This document shows, in pieces, positions 29,711 through 38,208 of a stretch of 38,208 bases of DNA. Under the pieces are notes generated by a model. That model saw only the letters and a program-made list of their open reading frames with translations, had not been told where the DNA came from and ran no database searches. The position numbers and the translations under genes were made by a program. Each line of letters starts with the position of its first letter. Position 1 is the first letter of the stretch. Source of the stretch: Deltaproteobacteria bacterium (GTDB lineage Bacteria > Desulfobacterota > Deferrimicrobia > Deferrimicrobiales > Deferrimicrobiaceae); NCBI GenBank assembly GCA_016220005.1, contig JACRIV010000062.1, positions 1-38,208 on the forward strand, read 5' to 3'.

Positions 29711-31984
29711 TTAGAATGCGGTTCCGATCGTGAACTCCGCCACCCTCTTCGCCTCGCCCGGCTCGGGGCGCAGGTTCCATCCCCACTCAAAGCGGAGCGG
29801 TCCCATCGGCGAGTACCACCGGACTCCCAACCCTGCCGCGTATTTCAACGACGGTCCGTTCCAGGGCCAAACGCCCTGCCGGTAAGTGTTCCCCGCGTCG
29901 AAGAACACGACCCCCTTGAATCCGATCTCGTTGAACAGGGGGAAGACATATTCCAGGTTCAGCATCAGCTCCTTGTTCCCGCCGATCGCCTCCCCCGTGT
30001 TGGGATCTTTCGGGGAGATACTCCGGGACCGGAAACCCCGTATGCTGTATGGGCCTCCCAGGAAGAACCGCTCGAAGATCGGGACCCTCCCTCCCTCGGT
30101 GCTGATCGTATGGCCCCACAGGATGTTTCCGCTCAGCACGGTGGACGGGGTGACCGGGTAATACGCCTTCGCGTTCAGAAAATACTTCACGAACTGGCTG
30201 TCCCCCCCGAACGGCCCGCCGGCGTACTCCGCCGTCGCGGATTGGACGGCGCCCCGGGAGGGGTCGATGAACCTGTCCGTCGTGTTCCGGGTGAGGCTCA
30301 GGGAAACGCTCCGCGTCTGCTGCTTCCCCTTGCTGAACTCCTCCTTCAGGATCTCCGAGACCGCTGCCCCCGGGTCCTTGATCTCGGTCTCCTCCATGCG
30401 GAACGAAAGGCTCGCGGAGGCGTCCCGGTCGAACGAGTAGCCGATCCCCGCCTTGCCGCCGGCCGACTTGCGCTCGAAATCGGTGTACTTCGTGTCGGTC
30501 TTGTAAGCGTTCAGGAGAAGGCTGTAATCCGTGTCCAGGAAAAAGGGATCCCGGAAGTCAAGGCTGAAGACGGTCCTTCTTGCCCCGAACTGGGAATTGA
30601 GGGACGCCTTCCAGCCCCGCCCGAAAAGGTTGTTCTCGGTCAGTTGTATGACGCCGAAGATCTTGTCGAGCGAACTGTATCCGGCCCCCCCCGACAAGGT
30701 GCCGGTCGGGCCCTCCTGCACGTCCACCTTGACGTCCATCTCTCCCGGAGTCGCCGAGGGCGCGGTGGCGATCTTGACGTCCTTGAAGTAGGAGGTCCGG
30801 GTCAGGTTTTCCTTGCTGCGCTTGAGTCCCGTCGCGGTGTAGGTCCGGCCGTCGGCAACGTCCAGGTGCCGGCGGACGATGCGGTCGAGCGTCTTGGTGT
30901 TCCCCGCGACATCCACCTTCCCGAACCGGAACTTTCCTCCTCGCTCCGTCCTGAAGGTCACGTCCGCGAGCGGATAGTCCTTGCGCTTCTCCACGATCGG
31001 CGAGACGATCGCCTGGGCATAGCCCTTGTCGTTCAGGAGCGTCGTCAGGGCGAGGAGGTCCCCGAGCAGCGCCTCCCGGCTCAGTACGTCGCCCCGCTTG
31101 AGCTTGATCGCCTTCCGAAGATCCGCCTCGGGGATCTCGCTCTCCCCGGAGAAACGGATCTCCCCCGCCCGGTACTGCTTTCCCTCGAACACGTGGATCG
31201 TGATGTCCAGCCCCTCGGGGCCGCGCTTGATCTCCGGGTCGGAAACCTTCGAATCGAGAAAACCGTCGTTCTGGTACAGCGCCTCGATCTTGTGGATGTC
31301 GTTCTCGAGCACGTCCTTCTTGAAGGTCCCCGAGTCGGTGATGAAGGAGAAGAACCCCTTCTCGCTCGTATCCATCGCTTTCCGCACTTTTTTTGCCGCG
31401 TGGTAGACGTTTCCGGTGATGCGGATCTTCTCGACCTTCAGCTTCTCCCGCTCCGTCACCCGGAACCCGATCCGGATCGAGCCGTCGGGTTCTTCCTCCA
31501 CCTTCGGTTCGACCGTGGCGTCGAAGTACCCCTTGTTCTGGTACAGCTCAAGGATCTTGCGGGCGGATTCCTTCACCTTCTCTTCCTGGAACAGCGACCG
31601 TTCCTTGAGTGTGATCGCCTGCCTAATGTCGGAGGCGTCGACCTCCTTGTTCCCCTCGATCCGGACCGCGGAGACGATGGGCTTTTCCGCGACGATCACC
31701 GTGAGCCGGTACCCTCCGGGCGCCTCCTCCGCGTCGAACTTGACGTCGGTGAAATAGCCCATCCGGTAGATCGCCTTGACGTCCTCCCGGATCCGCGAGA
31801 GGTCGAATTCCCCTCCTGCCTTGGTGCTCATCACCTGCCGGATGGCGTCGGGGCCGACGCGTTTGGCTCCCTGCACCTCGATCGCGACCACGCGGAATTC
31901 CGCGGACGACGCCGCCCCGGCAAACAGCATGGCGAGCAGCCAGGCGACCGCCGCGGCGGCCGACGCCTTCGTCCTCGCCGTCAA
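29711..31984 (-). CDS. bamA: Outer membrane protein assembly factor BamA, 757 aa
   Basis: The core Omp85 insertase. A signal peptide (ASAAAAVAWLLAMLFAGAAS-SAEF) precedes five POTRA domains over about residues 28-345 (for example VSAVRIEGNKEVDASDIRQA, VEKIRITGNVYHAAKKVRKA, FGKVDVAGNTKTLDRIVRR). A 16-strand barrel follows, with the IRGF lock motif (GGPYSIRGFRSRSIS) and a C-terminal beta-signal ending in GTAF. The start is TTG 31984, overlapping the lolD stop as TTGA; no downstream start would retain the signal peptide. The SD is weak, so translation probably depends on coupling to lolD. Confidence 0.96.
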   Translation of the reverse strand: MTARTKASAAAAVAWLLAMLFAGAASSAEFRVVAIEVQGAKRVGPDAIRQVMSTKAGGEFDLSRIREDVKAIYRMGYFTDVKFDAEEAPGGYRLTVIVAEKPIVSAVRIEGNKEVDASDIRQAITLKERSLFQEEKVKESARKILELYQNKGYFDATVEPKVEEEPDGSIRIGFRVTEREKLKVEKIRITGNVYHAAKKVRKAMDTSEKGFFSFITDSGTFKKDVLENDIHKIEALYQNDGFLDSKVSDPEIKRGPEGLDITIHVFEGKQYRAGEIRFSGESEIPEADLRKAIKLKRGDVLSREALLGDLLALTTLLNDKGYAQAIVSPIVEKRKDYPLADVTFRTERGGKFRFGKVDVAGNTKTLDRIVRRHLDVADGRTYTATGLKRSKENLTRTSYFKDVKIATAPSATPGEMDVKVDVQEGPTGTLSGGAGYSSLDKIFGVIQLTENNLFGRGWKASLNSQFGARRTVFSLDFRDPFFLDTDYSLLLNAYKTDTKYTDFERKSAGGKAGIGYSFDRDASASLSFRMEETEIKDPGAAVSEILKEEFSKGKQQTRSVSLSLTRNTTDRFIDPSRGAVQSATAEYAGGPFGGDSQFVKYFLNAKAYYPVTPSTVLSGNILWGHTISTEGGRVPIFERFFLGGPYSIRGFRSRSISPKDPNTGEAIGGNKELMLNLEYVFPLFNEIGFKGVVFFDAGNTYRQGVWPWNGPSLKYAAGLGVRWYSPMGPLRFEWGWNLRPEPGEAKRVAEFTIGTAF

Positions 31985-32661
31985 CGGACGATCCGTCCGT
32001 CATCGATCTTGATCACACGGTGGAGTCGCCCCGCCAGTTCCTCGTTGTGCGTCACCATCACCAGCGTCAGTCCCCGTTTCCTGTTCAGGTCCAGCAGCAG
32101 CTCCATGACGCCGCCGGCCGTCTCGCGGTCCAGGTTCCCCGTCGGCTCGTCGGCCAGGAGCACGGCGGGTTCCATCGCCAGGGCCCGGCAGATGGCGACG
32201 CGCTGCTGCTCCCCTCCCGAGAGCTCCCCGATGCGATGGGTGAGCCGCTCCGAGAGTCCCACTTCCCCCAGGAGGGCGTCCGCCCTCTTCGCCGCCGCGG
32301 CGCGGTACGTCCCCGCGATGAGGCAGGGAAGCATCACGTTTTCGCGGGCGTCGAACTCCGGCAGGAGGTGGTGAAACTGGAAGATGAAGCCGATGGTGCG
32401 GTTCCGGAACGCCGCCAGCGCCTCCTCCGGCAGGGACGTCAGGTCGCGCCCCTCGTAGGAAACCGTTCCGGAGGTCGCCCGGTCCAGCGTCCCGATGATC
32501 TGCAGGAGAGTGGTCTTCCCCGCCCCCGAAACCCCCACAACGCCCAGCGTCTCCCCCCGGCGAACGGACAGGGTGATCCCCTTGATGACCTCCAGCGCTC
32601 CGCCTCGCTTCCGGAAGGCCTTTCGCAGGTCTTCGACGCGGATCAGCCCGGCGCTATTCAT
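31981..32661 (-). CDS. lolD: Lipoprotein-releasing ABC transporter ATPase, 226 aa
   Basis: ATPase of the Lol system that extracts outer-membrane lipoproteins from the inner membrane. Motifs: Walker A GVSGAGKTT (43-51), Q-loop Q95, LolD-type FQFHHLLPEFDARENVMLP, signature LSGGEQQR (147-154), Walker B LLADE and H205. The start ATG 32661 overlaps the permease stop by 8 bp, and the 3' end overlaps bamA by TTGA. Its closest paralogue here is the MacB-type ATPase at 3064, but the FQFHHLLPEF block and the adjacent lolC assign this one to LolD. Confidence 0.95.
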   Translation of the reverse strand: MNSAGLIRVEDLRKAFRKRGGALEVIKGITLSVRRGETLGVVGVSGAGKTTLLQIIGTLDRATSGTVSYEGRDLTSLPEEALAAFRNRTIGFIFQFHHLLPEFDARENVMLPCLIAGTYRAAAAKRADALLGEVGLSERLTHRIGELSGGEQQRVAICRALAMEPAVLLADEPTGNLDRETAGGVMELLLDLNRKRGLTLVMVTHNEELAGRLHRVIKIDDGRIVR

Positions 32662-33889
32662 ACCGGATCGCCTCCGCCGGCTCGATGCGCGCCGCCTGCA
32701 TCGACGGATAAAGGGTCGCAACGAAGCATATCAATACCGAACTCCCGCTTACCAGGAGAATGTTCCAGGGCTCCAGGGACACGGGGAGGGTGGAGATGTA
32801 GTAGACATCGCTCGGAAGCCGGATGAACTGGTACCTCCGCAGCAGGTGGCAAAGGATCCCGCCGAGGGAGGTCCCGAGGGCCGTCCCGGCGACCCCGATC
32901 AGCAGCCCTTCCAGGGCGAACACCCTGCGGATCGTCTTTTTCGTCGCCCCCATGGTCATCAGGACGGCGATGTCCCGGGTCTTCTCCATCACGACCATGA
33001 TGAGCGTGCTGATGATGTTGAAGGCGGCGACCATCACGATCAGGACGAGGATGATGAACATGACCACCTTCTCGAGCCGAAGCGCCGCGAAAAGGTTGCG
33101 GTTGGTCTGCATCCAGTCCTTGGCCCAATAGGGGTACCCCAGCTCGGACCGGATCAGGGCCGCCATCCGGGCGGCGGCGTACACGTCGTCGACCTTCACC
33201 TCGATCCCGGTGGCCCTCCCGTCCATCCCCAGCATCCCGCCCGCCTCCTCCATGGAGACGTAGGCGAACGTGGCGTCGTATTCGTACATCCCCGACTCGG
33301 AGATCCCGCCGACGCGGAACCGCTTCACGCGCGGGAACGAGCCGAGGGGGGTCACGTTCCCGCCCGGCACCAGGATTTCCACCACATCACCGATAGACAC
33401 CCCGAGGTTCCCCGCCAGTTCCTTCCCGAGCACCGCCCCGGGGAGGACCGAGTCCGATTTCGGCGAAAGCGCCTCGAGGCTGCCGCTCCGGATGTCCCGG
33501 GGGAGCCTTGTCACGTCCCCTACGGTGGCCGCATCCACGCCGCGGAGGACGCCTCCTGCGGAAGCGGTCCCCGAGGAGATCATCATCTGCGAGAATACGT
33601 AGGGGCTGGTCCCGGCCACGCCCTGTATCGCCTTGATCCGCCGGGCCAGGGGAAACGGGTCGGAAATGCTCCCTTCGAGGCTCGTCACGTGGACGTGCGC
33701 GGTGGCGCCCAGGATCCGGTCCTTCAGCTCCTTCTCGAACCCGCTCATCACCGCGAGGACGATGATGAGGGCCATGACGCCGACCGTCACCCCCGCCACC
33801 GAGATGATCGTGATGATGGAGATGAACGTCTGCTTCCGCTTGGCGAGAAGGTATTTCAGGGCGATGTAATACTCGACGGGGAGCCTCAA
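32654..33889 (-). CDS. lolC: LolC/LolE-type lipoprotein-releasing permease, 411 aa
   Basis: The inner-membrane permease partner of LolD. The N-terminus (YYIALKYLLAKRKQTFISII) and first helix (TIISVAGVTVGVMALIIVLA) with MSGFEKELKDRILG are the LolC/E signature. A periplasmic domain follows, then helices such as MFIILVLIVMVAAFNIISTL and the FtsX-type EKTRDIAVLMTMGAT, ending in QAARIEPAEAIRYE. Only one permease gene accompanies lolD, so it may act as a homodimer (LolF-like) rather than a LolC-LolE pair. The start is TTG 33889, 7 bp after lysS. The LolA and LolB carriers are not in the window. Confidence 0.93.
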   Translation of the reverse strand: MRLPVEYYIALKYLLAKRKQTFISIITIISVAGVTVGVMALIIVLAVMSGFEKELKDRILGATAHVHVTSLEGSISDPFPLARRIKAIQGVAGTSPYVFSQMMISSGTASAGGVLRGVDAATVGDVTRLPRDIRSGSLEALSPKSDSVLPGAVLGKELAGNLGVSIGDVVEILVPGGNVTPLGSFPRVKRFRVGGISESGMYEYDATFAYVSMEEAGGMLGMDGRATGIEVKVDDVYAAARMAALIRSELGYPYWAKDWMQTNRNLFAALRLEKVVMFIILVLIVMVAAFNIISTLIMVVMEKTRDIAVLMTMGATKKTIRRVFALEGLLIGVAGTALGTSLGGILCHLLRRYQFIRLPSDVYYISTLPVSLEPWNILLVSGSSVLICFVATLYPSMQAARIEPAEAIRYE

Positions 33890-33896
33890 ACCGCCG

Positions 33897-35380
<1,484 letters not shown>

Positions 35381-35384
<4 letters not shown>

Positions 35385-36506
35385 GCCGCTCCTCCCCTGG
35401 CCTCTTCCGCTCCTCCCGCAAGGAGATACCTCCGGATGAATTCCATCAGGTCTCCGTCCAGGACGGCGTCCACGTTCCCCGTCTCGTGGCCCGTCCGGTG
35501 GTCCTTCACAAGCCGGTACGGCGCGAGCACGTACGAGCGGATCTGGGACCCCCAGGCGATATCCTTCTTCGACTTGTGCGCCTCGGCGGCCTTCTCCGCG
35601 CGCTGGCGCATCTCGAGCTCGTAGAGCTTCGAACGCAGGATCTTCATCGCCATCGCCTTGTTCTTGTGCTGGGACCGCTCCTGCTGGCACAGGACGGTGA
35701 TCCCCGACGGCACATGGCTGATCCGAACGGCCGATTCGACCTTGTTCACGTGCTGGCCCCCGGCCCCTCCGGACCGGAGGGTGTCGATCTTAAGGTCCGA
35801 CTCGTTGATCTGGATCTGCACGTCGTCGTCGATCTCGGGCGAGACGAACACCGAGGCGAAGGAGGTGTGCCTCCGCTTGTTGGCGTCGAAGGGGGAGATC
35901 CGGACGAGACGGTGGACTCCTCGTTCCGCCTTCAGGTATCCGTACGGGTGGTCCCCCGACAGGAGGATCGTGGCGCTCTTGATCCCCGCCTCCTCTCCTT
36001 CCTGCCGTTCGATGAGCTCCACTTCGAACCCCGCCCGGTCGGCGAAGCGCATGTACATACGGAGGAGCATCTCCGCCCAATCCTGGGACTCGGTCCCGCC
36101 GGCGCCCGCGTGGATGGTGAGGATCGCATTGCGCTCGTCGTCGTCCCCGGAGAGCATCCGTTCCAGCTCGATCTCGTCGAGGTCCCGGAACACCTTTTCG
36201 ACGTGAAGATCGATCTCCGCTTCGAGGGACGGGTCCCCCGACTCGTCGTAGAGGTCGAGATACGCCCGCAGGTCCAAAAGCGATCTCTCCAGGCCGGACC
36301 ATTTCGACAGGAAGGTTTCGAGGGTCTTTCGCTCCTTGAGCAACGCTTCCGCGCTCTCGGGGGATTTCCAGAACCCCTCCTTCGCGGCCGCGGCTTCGAG
36401 CTCGGGCAGGCGGGCTTTTTTGGCCTCTACTTCAAAGGTAACCCCGGAGCGCGCGGCAACGGGATTCAAGCGCGGCGAATTTTTCTTCCAGAAGTCCTGA
36501 TGCCAT
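35381..36506 (-). CDS. prfB: Peptide chain release factor 2 (RF2), read through a programmed +1 frameshift, about 374 aa
   Basis: Terminates translation at UGA/UAA. The GGQ motif (GGAGGQHVNKVESAVRI) and the RF2-specific SPF anticodon-like tripeptide (RISPFDANKRRHTSF) are present. The real start is ATG 36506, in another frame from the main reading frame: 24 codons encode MASGLLEEKFAALE... and end ALRGYL, then TGA at 36434-36432. Slippage by +1 on CTT at 36437-36435 continues into EVEAKKARL from 36433, matching E. coli RF2 (LRGYL then DYDAKK). The joined range is 36506-36435 plus 36433-35381. Its first 41 bp overlap lnt. SD AGAGG is 5 nt upstream of the ATG. Confidence 0.93.
36432..36451 (-). 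promoter_or_regulatory. prfB programmed +1 frameshift signal
   Basis: On the coding strand, CTCCGGGGTTACCTTTGA places an SD-like CGGGG just upstream of the slippery CTT, followed directly by the in-frame TGA and then A. The E. coli counterpart is AGGGGGTATCTTTGAC. RF2 shortage would favour +1 slippage over termination, giving autoregulation. The SD-like run is weaker than in E. coli. Confidence 0.9.
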
Positions 36507-38034
36507 CGGAGCCTCTCAGAAAGGTACACAGAGTTAAAAAAGTAATTATAATACATGATATTGCGAATAAATCACCCATTTTTGCATAAACCGTCATCCG
36601 CGTATCCGGGGCGATCTCACCCGACAAGGTCCCCCTGCGGGACAGCCCGAGACGGGCCACGACCTCTCCCCGGGCGTCGATCAGGGCGCTGATCCCCGCG
36701 TTGGCCGCCCGAACCATGGGCCGCCGGAACTCCACCGAACGCATCCGGGCCATCGCCAGGTGCTGGTGCGGGGCCACGGTGTCCCCGAACCAGGCGTCGT
36801 TCGTGACGTTGACGAGCCATCGCGCCCCCCCGAGGACGCTGTCCCGGATGATTTCCGGGAAAACGGCTTCGTAACAGACCGAGGCTCCGGCCGGGCCGCC
36901 GGAGACCGGGAAGAGCGCCGTCCCCGTCCCGGACGCGAAGTCCTCCCCGCCCTCCGTCAGTTTCTTCATGAAAAACAAGACGGTCCGAAGAGGGATATAT
37001 TCACCGAACGGGACGAGGTGCCTCTTGTCGTACCGTCCCGCCGGCACCCCCCGGCGGTCGAGGAGGAACACGCTGTTGTAGTATTTTCCCCCCTCCGAAG
37101 GACTGAACCAGGGAGCGCCGAAAATCAACGGCGCCCGCGCTTCCGACGCGATCCTGTCGACCTCCCGGCTCATCTCCGCTTCCCACCCGTAGAAGAACGG
37201 CGCGGCGGTCTCGGGCCAGACGATCACCTCGGCGCCTTTCGCCCTGGCCTCCCGCGAAAGGGCTTCGTAGATCTCCAGGGTCTCGCGCTGGAAAGCAGGG
37301 GCCCACTTTATGGCCTGGTCGATCCCGCCCTGGGCTATCACTACACGCACGCCGGGGTTATCGGGGGCGGCGCGCCGCTCACTCATCCGGTAGGACCCGT
37401 ACGAGAAAAGAAAGACCAGGATCGCCGCGGGTCCGGCGAGCGCGGCCAAAGCTCTCCGGCGTTCCCCCTCCGCCAGGCGCTTCCCCGCCATGTAGAGGCA
37501 CACGTTCGACGCGGCGAGAAGGAACCCCAGCCCGAAAACTCCCGCCAGGTCGGCCGCCTGCATCAGGACGGTGCTGCCCGTAAGGGCATAGCCCGAAAGC
37601 ATCCACGGGAACCCTGTGAGCAGGACGGACCTCGCATACTCGAGACCGGTCCAGACGATCGGGAAAACCCACAGGCCCCTTTGGCCGTATCTGCCCTGCA
37701 ATTTATGGATGAAGAATCCCGCGGCGGAGATGTACGCCCCCATGTAGGCGGACACCAGGAACGCGGCCAGGCAGCCAAGCGGCCAGCCCAGTTTCCCCTG
37801 CACCGCGACCGTGTAGACGATCCAGTAGAAAAGCGGGAGGTTTGCGGCGGCGCCCGCGAGGGCGGCCCGGGCCGCCGCCTTCTTGGCATCCCCCGCGGAG
37901 ACGGAAAGGGCGATGAGAGGCACCAGGCTTGCGAAGGAAATCCAGTACTGGTCGTACCCCGGCGTCCCGAGGGGATACAGAACGGCGAAGAGGGCGCCTA
38001 ATATCCACGGGGAGGCTCCGCCGAGCCATTTCAT
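36466..38034 (-). CDS. lnt: Apolipoprotein N-acyltransferase, 522 aa
   Basis: The last enzyme of lipoprotein maturation, adding the N-acyl chain in the inner membrane so that LolCD can sort lipoproteins. Multiple N-terminal helices are followed by the nitrilase-like periplasmic domain with the Glu-Lys-Cys triad: VIVWPETAAPFF, RYDKRHLVPFGEYIPL and GASVCYEAVFPEI. FPWMLSGYALTGS is also typical. A final membrane helix (LFAISCIIITFLTLCTFL) is encoded by an unusually AT-rich, rare-codon stretch. ATG 38034 overlaps the ybeY stop as ATGA. The 3' end overlaps prfB by 41 bp. Confidence 0.96.
   Translation of the reverse strand: MKWLGGASPWILGALFAVLYPLGTPGYDQYWISFASLVPLIALSVSAGDAKKAAARAALAGAAANLPLFYWIVYTVAVQGKLGWPLGCLAAFLVSAYMGAYISAAGFFIHKLQGRYGQRGLWVFPIVWTGLEYARSVLLTGFPWMLSGYALTGSTVLMQAADLAGVFGLGFLLAASNVCLYMAGKRLAEGERRRALAALAGPAAILVFLFSYGSYRMSERRAAPDNPGVRVVIAQGGIDQAIKWAPAFQRETLEIYEALSREARAKGAEVIVWPETAAPFFYGWEAEMSREVDRIASEARAPLIFGAPWFSPSEGGKYYNSVFLLDRRGVPAGRYDKRHLVPFGEYIPLRTVLFFMKKLTEGGEDFASGTGTALFPVSGGPAGASVCYEAVFPEIIRDSVLGGARWLVNVTNDAWFGDTVAPHQHLAMARMRSVEFRRPMVRAANAGISALIDARGEVVARLGLSRRGTLSGEIAPDTRMTVYAKMGDLFAISCIIITFLTLCTFLRGSDGIRTSGRKIRRA
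36545..36550 (-). promoter_or_regulatory. TATAAT box in an AT-rich island upstream of prfB
   Basis: A perfect TATAAT on the minus strand inside the 3' end of lnt would start transcription near 36538 and leave a ~32-nt leader with an SD before prfB. No good -35 is seen at 17 bp (GATTTA). The surrounding ~70 bp are very AT-rich for this window. The plus strand also reads TATAAT at 36547-36552. Confidence 0.5.
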
Positions 38035-38208
38035 CGGCCCTTGCTCCCGACGACCGACAGGTACACCTCCATCTCGGCCTTCCTCATCCCGCGGGCTTCC
38101 GCTCTCCCTCTCTCGTGGTCGTACCCCAGGAGGTGGAGCAGACCGTGGACGATGAAAAAAAAGACCCGTTCCTCCGCCGAGCCCGGCCAGCCCTCGGTCT
38201 GCCTGAGA
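38031..38208 (-). CDS. ybeY: Endoribonuclease YbeY / rRNA maturation factor, C-terminal part (partial)
   Basis: Only the last 58 residues are in the window. They contain the zinc-binding histidine motif HGLLHLLGYDHE, diagnostic of YbeY, followed by the usual charged tail (RGMRKAEMEVYLS). YbeY acts in 16S rRNA 3' maturation and ribosome quality control. The stop overlaps the lnt start as ATGA. The ybeY-lnt neighbourhood is common. The N-terminus lies beyond the right edge. Confidence 0.95.
   Translation of the reverse strand, partial: LRQTEGWPGSAEERVFFFIVHGLLHLLGYDHERGRAEARGMRKAEMEVYLSVVGSKGR

Noticed and set aside
36507-36556. A continuous minus-strand reading frame starting at 36556 for RF2 (MYYNYFFNS...)
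   Set aside because: This N-terminus is unlike RF2, has no RBS, and is antiparallel to the clear frameshift arrangement with a proper start at 36506.

Overview
The window is a GC-rich, densely packed bacterial chromosome segment from a Gram-negative (diderm) organism. It carries outer-membrane assembly, lipid A and heptose genes together with a 15-haem c-type cytochrome. The gene order (bamA-ompH-lpxD-fabZ-lpxA-Gfo/Idh oxidoreductase-lpxB-msbA-waaA-lpxK) and the multihaem cytochrome suggest an anaerobic or metal-cycling deltaproteobacterium-like lineage (Desulfobacterota/Desulfuromonadia-like). That placement is inferred from gene content only; there is no rRNA in the window.

Layout. (1) 1-891, minus strand: two small exported fibronectin-III-type proteins, the first cut by the window edge. 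(2) 1197-5030, plus strand: a TetR/CecR-like repressor and a MacA/MacB-type tripartite exporter, joined by start/stop overlaps, behind a strong promoter that appears to give a nearly leaderless message. (3) 5050-9138: the 15-haem cytochrome (minus), a divergent exported TPR protein (plus), then a DUF3047-like exported protein and a CinA-type molybdopterin-binding-domain protein (minus). (4) 9268-10992, plus: purM-purN. (5) 10995-11204: an unusual ~210-bp imperfect long inverted repeat filling the gap between the convergent purN and a ydcF-like gene. (6) 11216-12055: the ydcF-like gene and rpmB, divergent.

(7) From 12057 to the right end every gene is on the minus strand. In transcription order these are ybeY (partial), lnt, prfB, lysS, a lolC/E-type permease, lolD, bamA, ompH/skp, lpxD, fabZ, lpxA, a GnnA-like oxidoreductase, lpxB, msbA, waaA, lpxK, an lpxL-type acyltransferase, gmhB, a DUF3108 protein, a Trm112-like mini-protein, the hldE/rfaE1 kinase, a DUF4416 gene, yicC, gmk, rpoZ, a bifunctional spoT/rel and ridA. 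No gap in this 26-kb run exceeds about 16 bp and many junctions are 4-bp ATGA/GTGA/TTGA overlaps, so it may behave as one super-operon. It would make and export lipid A-core (LpxD/A/B/K/L, WaaA, MsbA, GmhB, HldE), insert outer-membrane proteins (BamA, Skp) and mature and sort lipoproteins (Lnt, LolCD), next to translation and stringent-response genes.

Points for a second look: a programmed +1 frameshift in prfB, which changes its true start; an AT-rich, rare-codon island with a TATAAT box inside the 3' end of lnt; the long inverted repeat; the dense 15-haem cytochrome; the repeat-rich leaderless tetR promoter; a GnnA-type gene without gnnB and no visible lpxH/lpxI; and an easily missed 54-aa Trm112-like gene. 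I see no CRISPR array, insertion sequence, tRNA or rRNA. No wholly new multi-gene system is evident.
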